Below are positions 57,542 through 64,000 of a stretch of DNA of 64,000 nucleotides, piece after piece (the first letter of the stretch is position 1; each line of letters begins with the position of its first letter). The notes beneath the pieces were generated by a model, which was not told the DNA's origin, did no database searches, and was given only the letters and a program-made list of their open reading frames with translations. Source of the stretch: Enteractinococcus coprophilus. GTDB lineage: Bacteria > Actinomycetota > Actinomycetes > Actinomycetales > Micrococcaceae. The translations under genes and the position numbers were made by a program. The stretch lies in contig NZ_VFOU01000004.1 of NCBI RefSeq assembly GCF_006716305.1, positions 248,001-312,000 of the forward strand. The letters are read 5' to 3'.

Positions 57542-57902
57542 TATGTATTAGCCTTCGTATGTCGGTGTTCGGTCAGTGGAGTCGGATGACCGTGAGAGCC
57601 ACTAGCTCGACTCCTCTGTTAAGTTGACAGTGCATCTCCGGTACACCAGGTGAGGGCTGGCGTGAAGCCGGGTCCGATCTTCCCGGTGCCGCAACGACCC
57701 TAACGACGATGCAACTGCGTCGGGTGCTGCTGCGCTTGCGATCCGGGAGGACACGCACAACAGCTACCCATGTTACTACGGATCACTTACCATCGCAAAA
57801 CGACTGTGATCAGTCATGCATTACTGTCCCCACCAGCTGTGATGCTGCTGGGTATAGAGTTGGAGTGGTCGGTCTGATGGGCTCCGACCAGAAGGAATGA
57901 TC
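57542..57902. other. Intergenic region between rplM and the LysR gene
   Basis: 361 bases with no gene seen. It must contain the divergent promoters and the rplM leader. I could not identify an L13-type autoregulatory leader or convincing -35/-10 boxes by eye. Confidence 0.45.
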
Positions 57903-58805
57903 GTGGAATTACGTCAACTGGAATATTTCATGGCAGTCGCCGAAGAACTGCACTTCGGCCGGGCCGCAGCGCGCCTCCATATTTCTCAGCCGCCGCTGAC
58001 CGTACATATCAAGCGGTTGGAAGAAGAGCTGGGTGTTTCACTGTTTGATCGAACCTCTCGGCGCGTCTCACTCACCTCCGAAGGCTCCCGTTTCCAAGAT
58101 CTTGTCCGACCAATCTTGCAGGACTTGGACGAAGCTGTTGAAGATATTCGGGAGATCAAAGCCGGACGACGGGGTCGGGTGCGGGTCGGCTTCGTGTCTT
58201 CGGCCAGTTACGAACTCATTCCGGCAAGCGTCCGAGATATGCGTCTCCAGCATCCGGGCATCCACCTGGACCTGCAGCCCATGGCCACGGGCGAACAGGT
58301 TGAGGCCTTGTTAGAAAACCGTTTAGATATCGGTATTATGCGCGATGCTCCCCTACAATCAGGGCTGCAATTTACCACTTTACTGACCGAGCAGCTGGTC
58401 GCCGTTCTGCCATCCAACCACGCGCTAGCCTCCCAGGATGAAGTTTCTTCTGAAGACCTGATCCAGTTGCCGTTAGTGCTGTTTCCGTTCCAGTCGATGC
58501 CCGGCTACGTTACGAACATTATGGAGATCTTCCATCACCTGGGACGGTCACCGAGAATCGTGCAGCGTGCCGTCAATCAAGAAAACGTCATGGGATTGGT
58601 CGCTGCAGGCGTTGGCGCGTCCATTCTGCCGGCGTCGTTCTCGTCTTTTTCATTTCCCGGTGTGGTGACCAAACCAATAGCCTCGCGCCCCACGACCCGG
58701 TTAGAACTTGTGACCGACCAACACGAAGTGACTGCCAATGCTGCTGCAGTTGTCACGGTCATTACTGAAGCGGCCCAGCGCATTAGTCGCAAGTCAGCAT
58801 CCTAG
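57903..58805 (+). CDS. LysR family transcriptional regulator
   Basis: 300 residues. N-terminal winged HTH: MELRQLEYFMAVAEELHFGRAAARLHISQPPLTVHIKRLEEELGVSLFDRT-type, seen across residues 1-50. Then the linker helix and a periplasmic-binding-like effector domain from about residue 90. The GTG at 57903 matches the classic LysR start and has AGAAGGA six bases upstream; an ATG at 57897 is too close to that site. The regulated genes are unknown. It is divergent from ribosomal rplM and convergent with truA, overlapping its end by 23 bases. Confidence 0.92.
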   Translation: MELRQLEYFMAVAEELHFGRAAARLHISQPPLTVHIKRLEEELGVSLFDRTSRRVSLTSEGSRFQDLVRPILQDLDEAVEDIREIKAGRRGRVRVGFVSSASYELIPASVRDMRLQHPGIHLDLQPMATGEQVEALLENRLDIGIMRDAPLQSGLQFTTLLTEQLVAVLPSNHALASQDEVSSEDLIQLPLVLFPFQSMPGYVTNIMEIFHHLGRSPRIVQRAVNQENVMGLVAAGVGASILPASFSSFSFPGVVTKPIASRPTTRLELVTDQHEVTANAAAVVTVITEAAQRISRKSAS

Positions 58806-59646
58806 GGTCACGCTTCGCGCGAGTCTGTATGGCGCGTTGGGCAACTTGATCGTCCTCTGGGTACGTGACCCGATCAAGGATCAGACCGTGTGCTGGGGCG
58901 ATGACCATATTCGAATCCCGCACCGGGTTGGCCAACCGGTTGCGCAGCCAGCCTGGCTCGCGTGCCCCATCTCCTACCCGCAACAGCGCACCCACCAGTG
59001 CGCGAACCATGTGATGACAGAAAGCATCGGCGGTGAGATGGATCGTGAACACTGCCTCGTCTTGGTCGATCCGAAATTCTTGCAGTGTCCGAATCGTTGT
59101 GGCACCGGGCCGAGGTTTGCAAAACGCTCGGAAATCATGCAGGCCTGTCAATCCGTCGATCTCTTCGACCATGCGATCCACGACCAAAGGTTTACGGTGG
59201 TGATACGTAAAGTGTCTGGTGAGTGGATCAGGCTCACCAAGTGCCACAAGGTAACGATAGCGGCGTGAGATGGGCGAGAATCTGGCGTCGAAGCCCTTGG
59301 GTGCCACCCGGGCGCTCCTGATGCGGATGGCGCCAGATTCTTTGGCGAGTACGCCATTGAGTTTCGAGACCAAGGCCGCTTCTGCAGGTCGTGAAGGATG
59401 ATGACCAGGTAGCTGTGCCCACAGTTCAGTGGGGATGTCGAAATGTATTACTTGATTGGCCGCATGCACACCGGCATCCGTTCGCCCCGCGACCGTGGTG
59501 GCTACCGGCTGTCGAAAGATGGTGAACAGTCCGTCTTCGATCGTTGCTTGGACGGTCGGTAAGCCGGGTTGTCTAGCCCACCCGTGGAAACCGGTCCCGT
59601 CATATGCCAAATCGACCCTGATCCGGTGCATGCTCTGGTTGTGCAT
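58783..59646 (-). CDS. truA: tRNA pseudouridine(38-40) synthase TruA
   Basis: About 287 residues. RIRVDLAYDGTGFHGWARQPG at the N-terminus is the family hallmark; the catalytic Asp is in VAGRTDAGVHAANQVIHFD. SRRYRYLV and FLRHQVRAMVG-type FCHHMVRALVGALL are present. Starts at ATG 59646 or ATG 59631 are both possible; neither has a strong ribosome site. It follows rplQ after a terminator, so it may have its own promoter. Its end overlaps the LysR gene's end. Confidence 0.94.
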   Translation of the reverse strand: MHNQSMHRIRVDLAYDGTGFHGWARQPGLPTVQATIEDGLFTIFRQPVATTVAGRTDAGVHAANQVIHFDIPTELWAQLPGHHPSRPAEAALVSKLNGVLAKESGAIRIRSARVAPKGFDARFSPISRRYRYLVALGEPDPLTRHFTYHHRKPLVVDRMVEEIDGLTGLHDFRAFCKPRPGATTIRTLQEFRIDQDEAVFTIHLTADAFCHHMVRALVGALLRVGDGAREPGWLRNRLANPVRDSNMVIAPAHGLILDRVTYPEDDQVAQRAIQTRAKRDPRMLTCD

Positions 59647-59683
59647 ACGTGCCAGTGTAGTCGGTGCCGTGACCGTGTTAAAA

Positions 59684-59717
59684 GTAGAAGCCCCGCACAA
59701 CAGTGCGAGGCTTCTAC
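59684..59717 (-). terminator. Terminator after rplQ
   Basis: A 15-position stem with one mismatch (59684-59698 with 59703-59717), loop of 4, running into TTTT on the minus strand. It separates rplQ from truA. Confidence 0.85.
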
Positions 59718-59735
59718 GGATTCCGTCACGTGGAC

Positions 59736-60290
59736 TTACTTGTCTTCTTCGTCAGCCTTTTCAGCTGCTTCAGGAGTTTCTTCGGTCTCTTCGGTTTCTA
59801 CGGCGTCATCAGCTTCAACAGCTTCTGGAGTCTCAACAGTTTCTTCTGCTGGTGCTTCTTCTGCTGCGCTGCCAGCGACCGCTTCTGCTTCAGCTACAAC
59901 GGCCTGCTTTGGCGAAACTGGTTCCATGACCAGTTCGATGACAGCCATTGGAGCATTGTCGCCGGCACGGTTGCCGATCTTGGTGATGCGGGTGTAACCA
60001 CCGTCGCGATTTGCCATTGCTGGGCCGATCACGGTGAACAGTTCGTGCACAACGGATTTGTTGGTGCGCGAGTTCCCGGCGATCAGGCCCTGTACCTTGC
60101 GACGAGCCGGCAGGTCACCCTGTTTTGCGAAGCTGACCAGGCGCTCAGCATAAGGCTGTAGGCGCTTTGCTTTGGTCAGCGTGGTCTTGATGGACTTATG
60201 TTCGAACAGGCTGACCGACAAGTTCGCCAGCATACGACGCTGGTGTGCCGGGCCGCCGCCCAGGCGCGGTCCTTTGGTTGGGGTAGGCAT
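59736..60290 (-). CDS. rplQ: 50S ribosomal protein L17
   Basis: 184 residues. The core (1-120) begins [24 protein letters not shown] and contains [57 protein letters not shown]. The last 55 residues form a long acidic Glu/Ala tail typical of actinobacterial L17. It follows rpoA by 60 bases. Confidence 0.97.
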   Translation of the reverse strand: MPTPTKGPRLGGGPAHQRRMLANLSVSLFEHKSIKTTLTKAKRLQPYAERLVSFAKQGDLPARRKVQGLIAGNSRTNKSVVHELFTVIGPAMANRDGGYTRITKIGNRAGDNAPMAVIELVMEPVSPKQAVVAEAEAVAGSAAEEAPAEETVETPEAVEADDAVETEETEETPEAAEKADEEDK

Positions 60291-60350
60291 GAATTCTCCT
60301 TGTATGATTTCCCGGCACTAGGTCCCGGGAATCAGTGGTTCAAATATGAC

Positions 60351-61349
60351 TTATAGCCCGTACTCGCTTGACTCCTGGGAGTCAAAGGGCGAGTCGAAGC
60401 TTCCGGGGCCACCGTCTTTGAGCGACAGACCGAGGCCTTCAAGTTTTTCCTTGACCTCGTCGATGGATTTTGCGCCGAAGTTGCGGATATCCATCAGGTC
60501 GGTCTCGGAGCGTGCTACAAGCTCACCAACGGTGTTGATGCCTTCGCGTTTCAGGCAGTTGTATGACCGGACGGTAAGTTCCAGGTCTTCTACTGGCAAT
60601 GCCAGGTCTGCCGCAACACTGGTATCGACTGGCGATGGGCCGACTTCAATACCTTCAGCTTCAACATTGAGTTCGCGGGCCAGGCCAAATAGTTCAACCA
60701 AGGTCGAACCGGCTGAGGCTAGTGCGTCGCGTGGTGCCATGGATGGCTTGGTTTCAACATCGATGGTCAACTTGTCGAAGTCGGTGCGCTGTTCCACGCG
60801 GGTAGCGTCGACTTTGAAGGTGACGGTCAATACTGGTGAGTAGATCGAGTCGACCGGGATACGGCCGATCTCTGCATCTGGTGATTTGTTCTGTGCAGCG
60901 GTGACATACCCACGGCCACGTTCGATGGTGAGTTCCATATCGAACTTGCCTTTTTCGTTCAGTGTGGCGATGTGCAGATCCGGGTTATGGACCTCGACAC
61001 CTGCCGGTGGGGTGATATCAGCTGCGGTCACGACACCTGGTCCCTGCTTGCGCAGGTAAGCAACGACTGGTTCATCGTGGTGCGATGAGACCGAAAGCTG
61101 CTTGACGTTTAAGATGACTTCCGTGACGTCTTCTTTGACACCCTGGATGGTGGTGAACTCGTGCAGCACCTGATCGATACGAACCGAGGTGACAGCGGCA
61201 CCTGGGATCGACGACAACAGGGTGCGACGCAGTGAGTTACCAAGGGTGTAGCCGAAGCCCGGTTCCAGTGGTTCGAGGACGAAACGGGACCGGGTTTCCG
61301 AAACGGGTTCTTCAGTCAACGTGGGGCGCTGTGCAATGAGCACTGACAT
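60351..61349 (-). CDS. rpoA: DNA-directed RNA polymerase alpha subunit
   Basis: 332 residues. The N-terminal assembly domain shows [33 protein letters not shown] and [25 protein letters not shown]. The C-terminal domain has [23 protein letters not shown], the helix-hairpin-helix that contacts activators and UP elements. Length is normal. It sits between rpsK and rplQ. Confidence 0.97.
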   Translation of the reverse strand: MSVLIAQRPTLTEEPVSETRSRFVLEPLEPGFGYTLGNSLRRTLLSSIPGAAVTSVRIDQVLHEFTTIQGVKEDVTEVILNVKQLSVSSHHDEPVVAYLRKQGPGVVTAADITPPAGVEVHNPDLHIATLNEKGKFDMELTIERGRGYVTAAQNKSPDAEIGRIPVDSIYSPVLTVTFKVDATRVEQRTDFDKLTIDVETKPSMAPRDALASAGSTLVELFGLARELNVEAEGIEVGPSPVDTSVAADLALPVEDLELTVRSYNCLKREGINTVGELVARSETDLMDIRNFGAKSIDEVKEKLEGLGLSLKDGGPGSFDSPFDSQESSEYGL

Positions 61350-61478
61350 TTCCTTTCGGCGCGCGATCCGCCATTTGATGCGCGCAGTTGGGGGAAACGA
61401 TGGAAATTATTTCTAGATTGATCCACGACCGTTGGTCAACATGGCTGTTGAGCGTTGGTTGTGGTGTGCTCAAAAGCC

Positions 61479-61877
61479 TTAGACGCGACGGCGTTTGGCC
61501 GGGCGTGCACCGTTGTGTGCAACTGGAGTCACGTCCGAAATGGAGCCGACTTCCAGGCCTGCAGCCTGCAGGGAACGGATCGCGGTTTCGCGTCCGGAGC
61601 CTGGACCTTTGACGAAGACGTCAACTTTACGCATCCCGTGCTCCTGGGCGCGCTTGGCAGCATGCTCAGCCGCGGTTTGAGCAGCGAACGGGGTCGATTT
61701 ACGGGAACCTTTGAAACCCATCTCTCCGGCCGAAGCCCAGGAGATGACGGCACCGGTGGTGTCGGTAATCGAAACGATGGTGTTGTTAAAGGTTGATTTA
61801 ATGTGGGCTTGGCCCTGAGTAATATTCTTCTTGGAGCGACGTCCCTTACGTGGGGCCGCACCGCGTGGCTTTGCCAT
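61479..61877 (-). CDS. rpsK: 30S ribosomal protein S11
   Basis: 132 residues. [51 protein letters not shown] and [20 protein letters not shown] are diagnostic; ends with the basic ARPAKRRRV. It lies 57 bases after rpsM and 129 bases before rpoA. Confidence 0.97.
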   Translation of the reverse strand: MAKPRGAAPRKGRRSKKNITQGQAHIKSTFNNTIVSITDTTGAVISWASAGEMGFKGSRKSTPFAAQTAAEHAAKRAQEHGMRKVDVFVKGPGSGRETAIRSLQAAGLEVGSISDVTPVAHNGARPAKRRRV

Positions 61878-61934
61878 TGAATGCTCTCCTACAAAAAGCT
61901 TAAGTTAGTAAATACTGGGTGGGAGCAGAAGTGA

Positions 61935-62303
61935 CTACTTCTTGCGTCCTGCAACAGTCTTCTTCGGGCCCTTACGGGTACGAGCGTTATTTTTGGTGCG
62001 CTGGCCGCGGACTGGCAAACCACGACGGTGGCGCAGCCCCTGGTAGGAACCAATTTCGACTTTGCGACGAATGTCTGCTGCAACTTCACGACGCAGATCA
62101 CCTTCGACTTGAAGGTTGCCTTCGATGTAGTCACGCAGTTTGACCATTTCGTCATCGGTTAGATCTTTGACGCGAGTACTTGCGTCAACGCCGGTAGCTT
62201 CCAGAATCTGGTTCGCGCGGCTGGTGCCAACACCGTAAATGTAGGTGAGAGCGATGACGACACGCTTTTCACGTGGAATATCAACGCCTGCTAGACGTGC
62301 CAT
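61935..62303 (-). CDS. rpsM: 30S ribosomal protein S13
   Basis: 122 residues. [26 protein letters not shown] is the standard N-terminus. [41 protein letters not shown] is the tRNA-contacting C-terminal part. Length is normal. Confidence 0.97.
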   Translation of the reverse strand: MARLAGVDIPREKRVVIALTYIYGVGTSRANQILEATGVDASTRVKDLTDDEMVKLRDYIEGNLQVEGDLRREVAADIRRKVEIGSYQGLRHRRGLPVRGQRTKNNARTRKGPKKTVAGRKK

Positions 62304-62529
62304 ATGGCCGTTCTCCTGTTCTTTATGACAAAGGTCTTCAACAACACGTCCTTACCCGGGAGGTTCTCCGGCCAAGTGGTGCAATGCGGGATATGAAGAA
62401 CTCGACACATCCCAGACATTGTCCTTACCTGGCGGGTAAGTCTTCGGCCTTTGTCTTGTCCGAAGGTTGAGCTTGACGCTCTGTGTTGCTGCGGTCCATC
62501 GTGGACCTATGTGTAGTGCGCTAGGGGTT

Positions 62530-62643
62530 TTAGCCCTGGCGCTGTTTGTGGCGTGGGTTAGAGCAGATCACCATGACATTGCCGTGGCGGCGAATAACCT
62601 TGCAGTCATCGCAGATCCGCTTCACGCTTGGCTGAACCTTCAT
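62530..62643 (-). CDS. rpmJ: 50S ribosomal protein L36
   Basis: A 37-residue gene: [19 protein letters not shown], then [18 protein letters not shown]. It carries the zinc-ribbon set (Cys11, Cys14, Cys27, His32) of the standard L36 form. An AAGGAGG-like site precedes the ATG at 62643. It lies between infA and rpsM. Confidence 0.95.
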   Translation of the reverse strand: MKVQPSVKRICDDCKVIRRHGNVMVICSNPRHKQRQG

Positions 62644-62679
62644 TGGGTTCCTCCTTGAGCGTTCCAGAGGTGGATAGTT

Positions 62680-62901
62680 TTATTTATAGCGGTAGACAAT
62701 ACGGCCTCGTTCGAGGTCGTAGGGGCTAAGCTCGACCACCACACGGTCTTCCGGGAGAATGCGAATATAGTGTTGACGCATTTTTCCAGAAATGGTGGCA
62801 AGCACGACGTGGTCGTTATCTAACCGGACCCGGAACATTGCGTTTGGCAATGCTTCAGAGACGGTTCCTTCAACTTCAATGACGCCTTCTTTTTTAGCCA
62901 T
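62680..62901 (-). CDS. infA: Translation initiation factor IF-1
   Basis: 73 residues from the ATG at 62901: [53 protein letters not shown] and [15 protein letters not shown], which is the full OB-fold IF-1. A GTG three codons earlier is possible but non-standard. rpmJ follows after 36 bases. Confidence 0.97.
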   Translation of the reverse strand: MAKKEGVIEVEGTVSEALPNAMFRVRLDNDHVVLATISGKMRQHYIRILPEDRVVVELSPYDLERGRIVYRYK

Positions 62902-63097
62902 GTCCTCCACAATCTGTTATCTTTTGTCACTGCACTGGTTCGTATCCGAGCCAAGCAATCACAGAAGCATGAGTTTATGCACTGAATTCATTCTTGAAGC
63001 TTTTATTCGGGCACGCCGATGAACTTAAAGGCAGAATCAGCCAAGGGTCTATGTTAGCGCATGTTGCCAAGTAATGCCAAACGCTCTTGACAGTGAC

Positions 63098-63922
63098 CTA
63101 GTTTTGTGGGATCGGCACCGGGGTGACCCCGTAGCGAGCAAGATTCGCTGCTCCGCCATCTGGGCTCGTGATGACCCAGATCCCTTCCTTATGGCGCGCC
63201 ACCGAGTGCTCCCACTGGGATGCATAGGAACCATCGAGCGTCACGACGGTCCAATCGTCATCGAGGGTTTTCGTAGCGATATCCCCGCGGACGAGCATCG
63301 GTTCGATTGCCAGCACCATACCGGCTTTGATTCGCGGCCCGCGCATGCCCGAGCGGTAGTTGAAAACATCTGGTGCCTGGTGCATGGCAGAGCCAATGCC
63401 GTGACCTACATAGTCTTCCAGAATGCCAAGTGGCTCTCCGGGTTGAGCTCGAACGTAGTCTTCGATCGCGTTGCCGATTTCACCAACGTGTTTGGCTTTG
63501 GCAAAGGCAGCGATACCTGCCCACATGGCTTCTTCGGTAATCGTTGAGAGGCGGACGTTGGCAGGATCTGGGGTGCCAACAAGCACCGTTCGAGCAGAAT
63601 CAGAATGCCAACCGTCGACAACAGCACCGGCATCGATGGAGATGATGTCACCATTTTGTAGAACCCGCTCCCCCGGGATGCCGTGGACGACTTCCTCATT
63701 GACCGATGCACAGATGGTGGCTGGGAAGCCGTGATACCCCAGGAAATTGGAGGTTGCACCATGGTCTGCGAGCACGGTACGAAAAACCTGGTCGAGGTGG
63801 GCGGTGGTGATTCCGGGTTGTGCTGCTGCGACGACCGCGTCGAGTCCTTGGTGCAAGATAAGGCCGGCCTTATGCATAGTGGCCAGCTGCTTATTGGTTT
63901 TGAGTTCTATTTGTCGTGACAT
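63098..63922 (-). CDS. map: Methionine aminopeptidase type I
   Basis: 274 residues. MAP removes the initiator Met. Metal ligands are visible in ISIDAGAVVDGWHSDSARTV (two Asp), YVGHGIGSAMHQAPDVFNY (His), VLAIEPM (Glu) and the last QWEHSVAR (Glu). A long-spaced HAGEGI-type substrate pocket is also kept (FLGYHGFPATICASVNEEVVHGIPG). It is normally preceded by adk; no adk is identifiable in the remaining 78 bases of the window. infA follows after 196 bases. Confidence 0.96.
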   Translation of the reverse strand: MSRQIELKTNKQLATMHKAGLILHQGLDAVVAAAQPGITTAHLDQVFRTVLADHGATSNFLGYHGFPATICASVNEEVVHGIPGERVLQNGDIISIDAGAVVDGWHSDSARTVLVGTPDPANVRLSTITEEAMWAGIAAFAKAKHVGEIGNAIEDYVRAQPGEPLGILEDYVGHGIGSAMHQAPDVFNYRSGMRGPRIKAGMVLAIEPMLVRGDIATKTLDDDWTVVTLDGSYASQWEHSVARHKEGIWVITSPDGGAANLARYGVTPVPIPQN

Positions 63923-64000
63923 TCCTGATGCTGTTCTCTGTGGGTTCGGACAGGTCGTGACCTTGCGGTAGGCGCGGCTGAATATTCACCCAGCGTAGTG
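63923..64000. other. Window end upstream of map, unassigned
   Basis: Seventy-eight bases, open in more than one minus-strand frame. They could be the tail of an upstream gene such as adk, but no motif supports it. Confidence 0.3.

Noticed and set aside
57542-57902. L13 autoregulatory leader RNA
   Set aside because: I could not find the conserved stem elements by eye. The known L13 leader is mainly from Firmicutes.
63923-64000. Tail of adk at the window end
   Set aside because: Gene order makes it plausible, but none of the open minus-strand frames shows an adenylate kinase motif in 78 bases.

Overview
The window is a 64 kb stretch of an actinobacterial chromosome, most likely from a lower-GC member of the Micrococcaceae (Micrococcales). 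The signs are: an S9 with an acidic N-terminal extension and an L17 with an acidic C-terminal tail, a GuaB3 paralogue beside GuaB, a DtxR/IdeR-type iron box, a CIRCE-controlled groES-groEL pair, and the order infA-rpmJ-rpsM-rpsK-rpoA-rplQ-truA-rplM-rpsI. By eye the base composition is only moderately GC-rich. I see no insertion sequence, prophage, CRISPR array or tRNA. This is mostly core chromosome with a few accessory transport and catabolic blocks. Genus is inference only.

Layout. 1-8.0 kb: tail of an unknown gene, a phosphotransferase-like protein, a membrane protein, a GNAT acetyltransferase, 5-formyltetrahydrofolate cyclo-ligase, and a 1.3-kilo-residue SF1 helicase-like protein with altered nucleotide-binding motifs. 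8.0-13.9 kb: guanine-nucleotide cluster guaB-guaB3-SURF1-DUF3817-guaA, all on the minus strand. 14.0-18.8 kb: glycine cleavage genes gcvP-gcvT-gcvH behind a tandem glycine riboswitch. 18.8-21.0 kb: groES-groEL with two CIRCE elements and a strong terminator. 21-27.4 kb: a methyltransferase, a universal stress protein, a haem-oxygenase-fold protein coupled to a CDGSH iron-sulfur protein, another methyltransferase, and a DUF2975/HTH pair with a near-consensus leaderless promoter. 27.4-31.3 kb: a siderophore ABC importer under a DtxR-like box. 31.7-34.4 kb: a YbdK-type carboxylate-amine ligase convergent with a GltS glutamate symporter. 34.4-41.2 kb: the tightly packed run rarD-acpS-nnr-alr-tsaE-tsaB-rimI-tsaD. 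41.3-45.6 kb: coaA, a D,D-carboxypeptidase, mscL and glmM. 46.2-48.5 kb: a polar amino-acid importer with binding protein fused to permease. 48.5-56.4 kb: a minus-strand catabolic block (hydantoinase/oxoprolinase A and B, aldehyde dehydrogenase, PLP deaminase/aldolase, sugar-lactone oxidase). 56.5-63.9 kb: ribosomal protein and RNA polymerase alpha genes, truA, infA and map.

Most notable observation. The GMP synthetase encoded at 8037-9641 has an intact ATP pyrophosphatase and dimerisation half. Its glutamine amidotransferase half has lost all three catalytic triad residues (Cys to Gly93, His to Asn181, Glu to Ala183) and the glycine-rich loop after the first strand, while keeping full length and frame. 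This predicts an ammonia-dependent enzyme, or one served by another amidotransferase, inside an otherwise normal guanine-nucleotide operon. Second-line observations are the helicase-like protein with Gln for the Walker A Lys, the symmetrical divergent start region at 25.98-26.02 kb, and the haem-oxygenase-fold/CDGSH pair.
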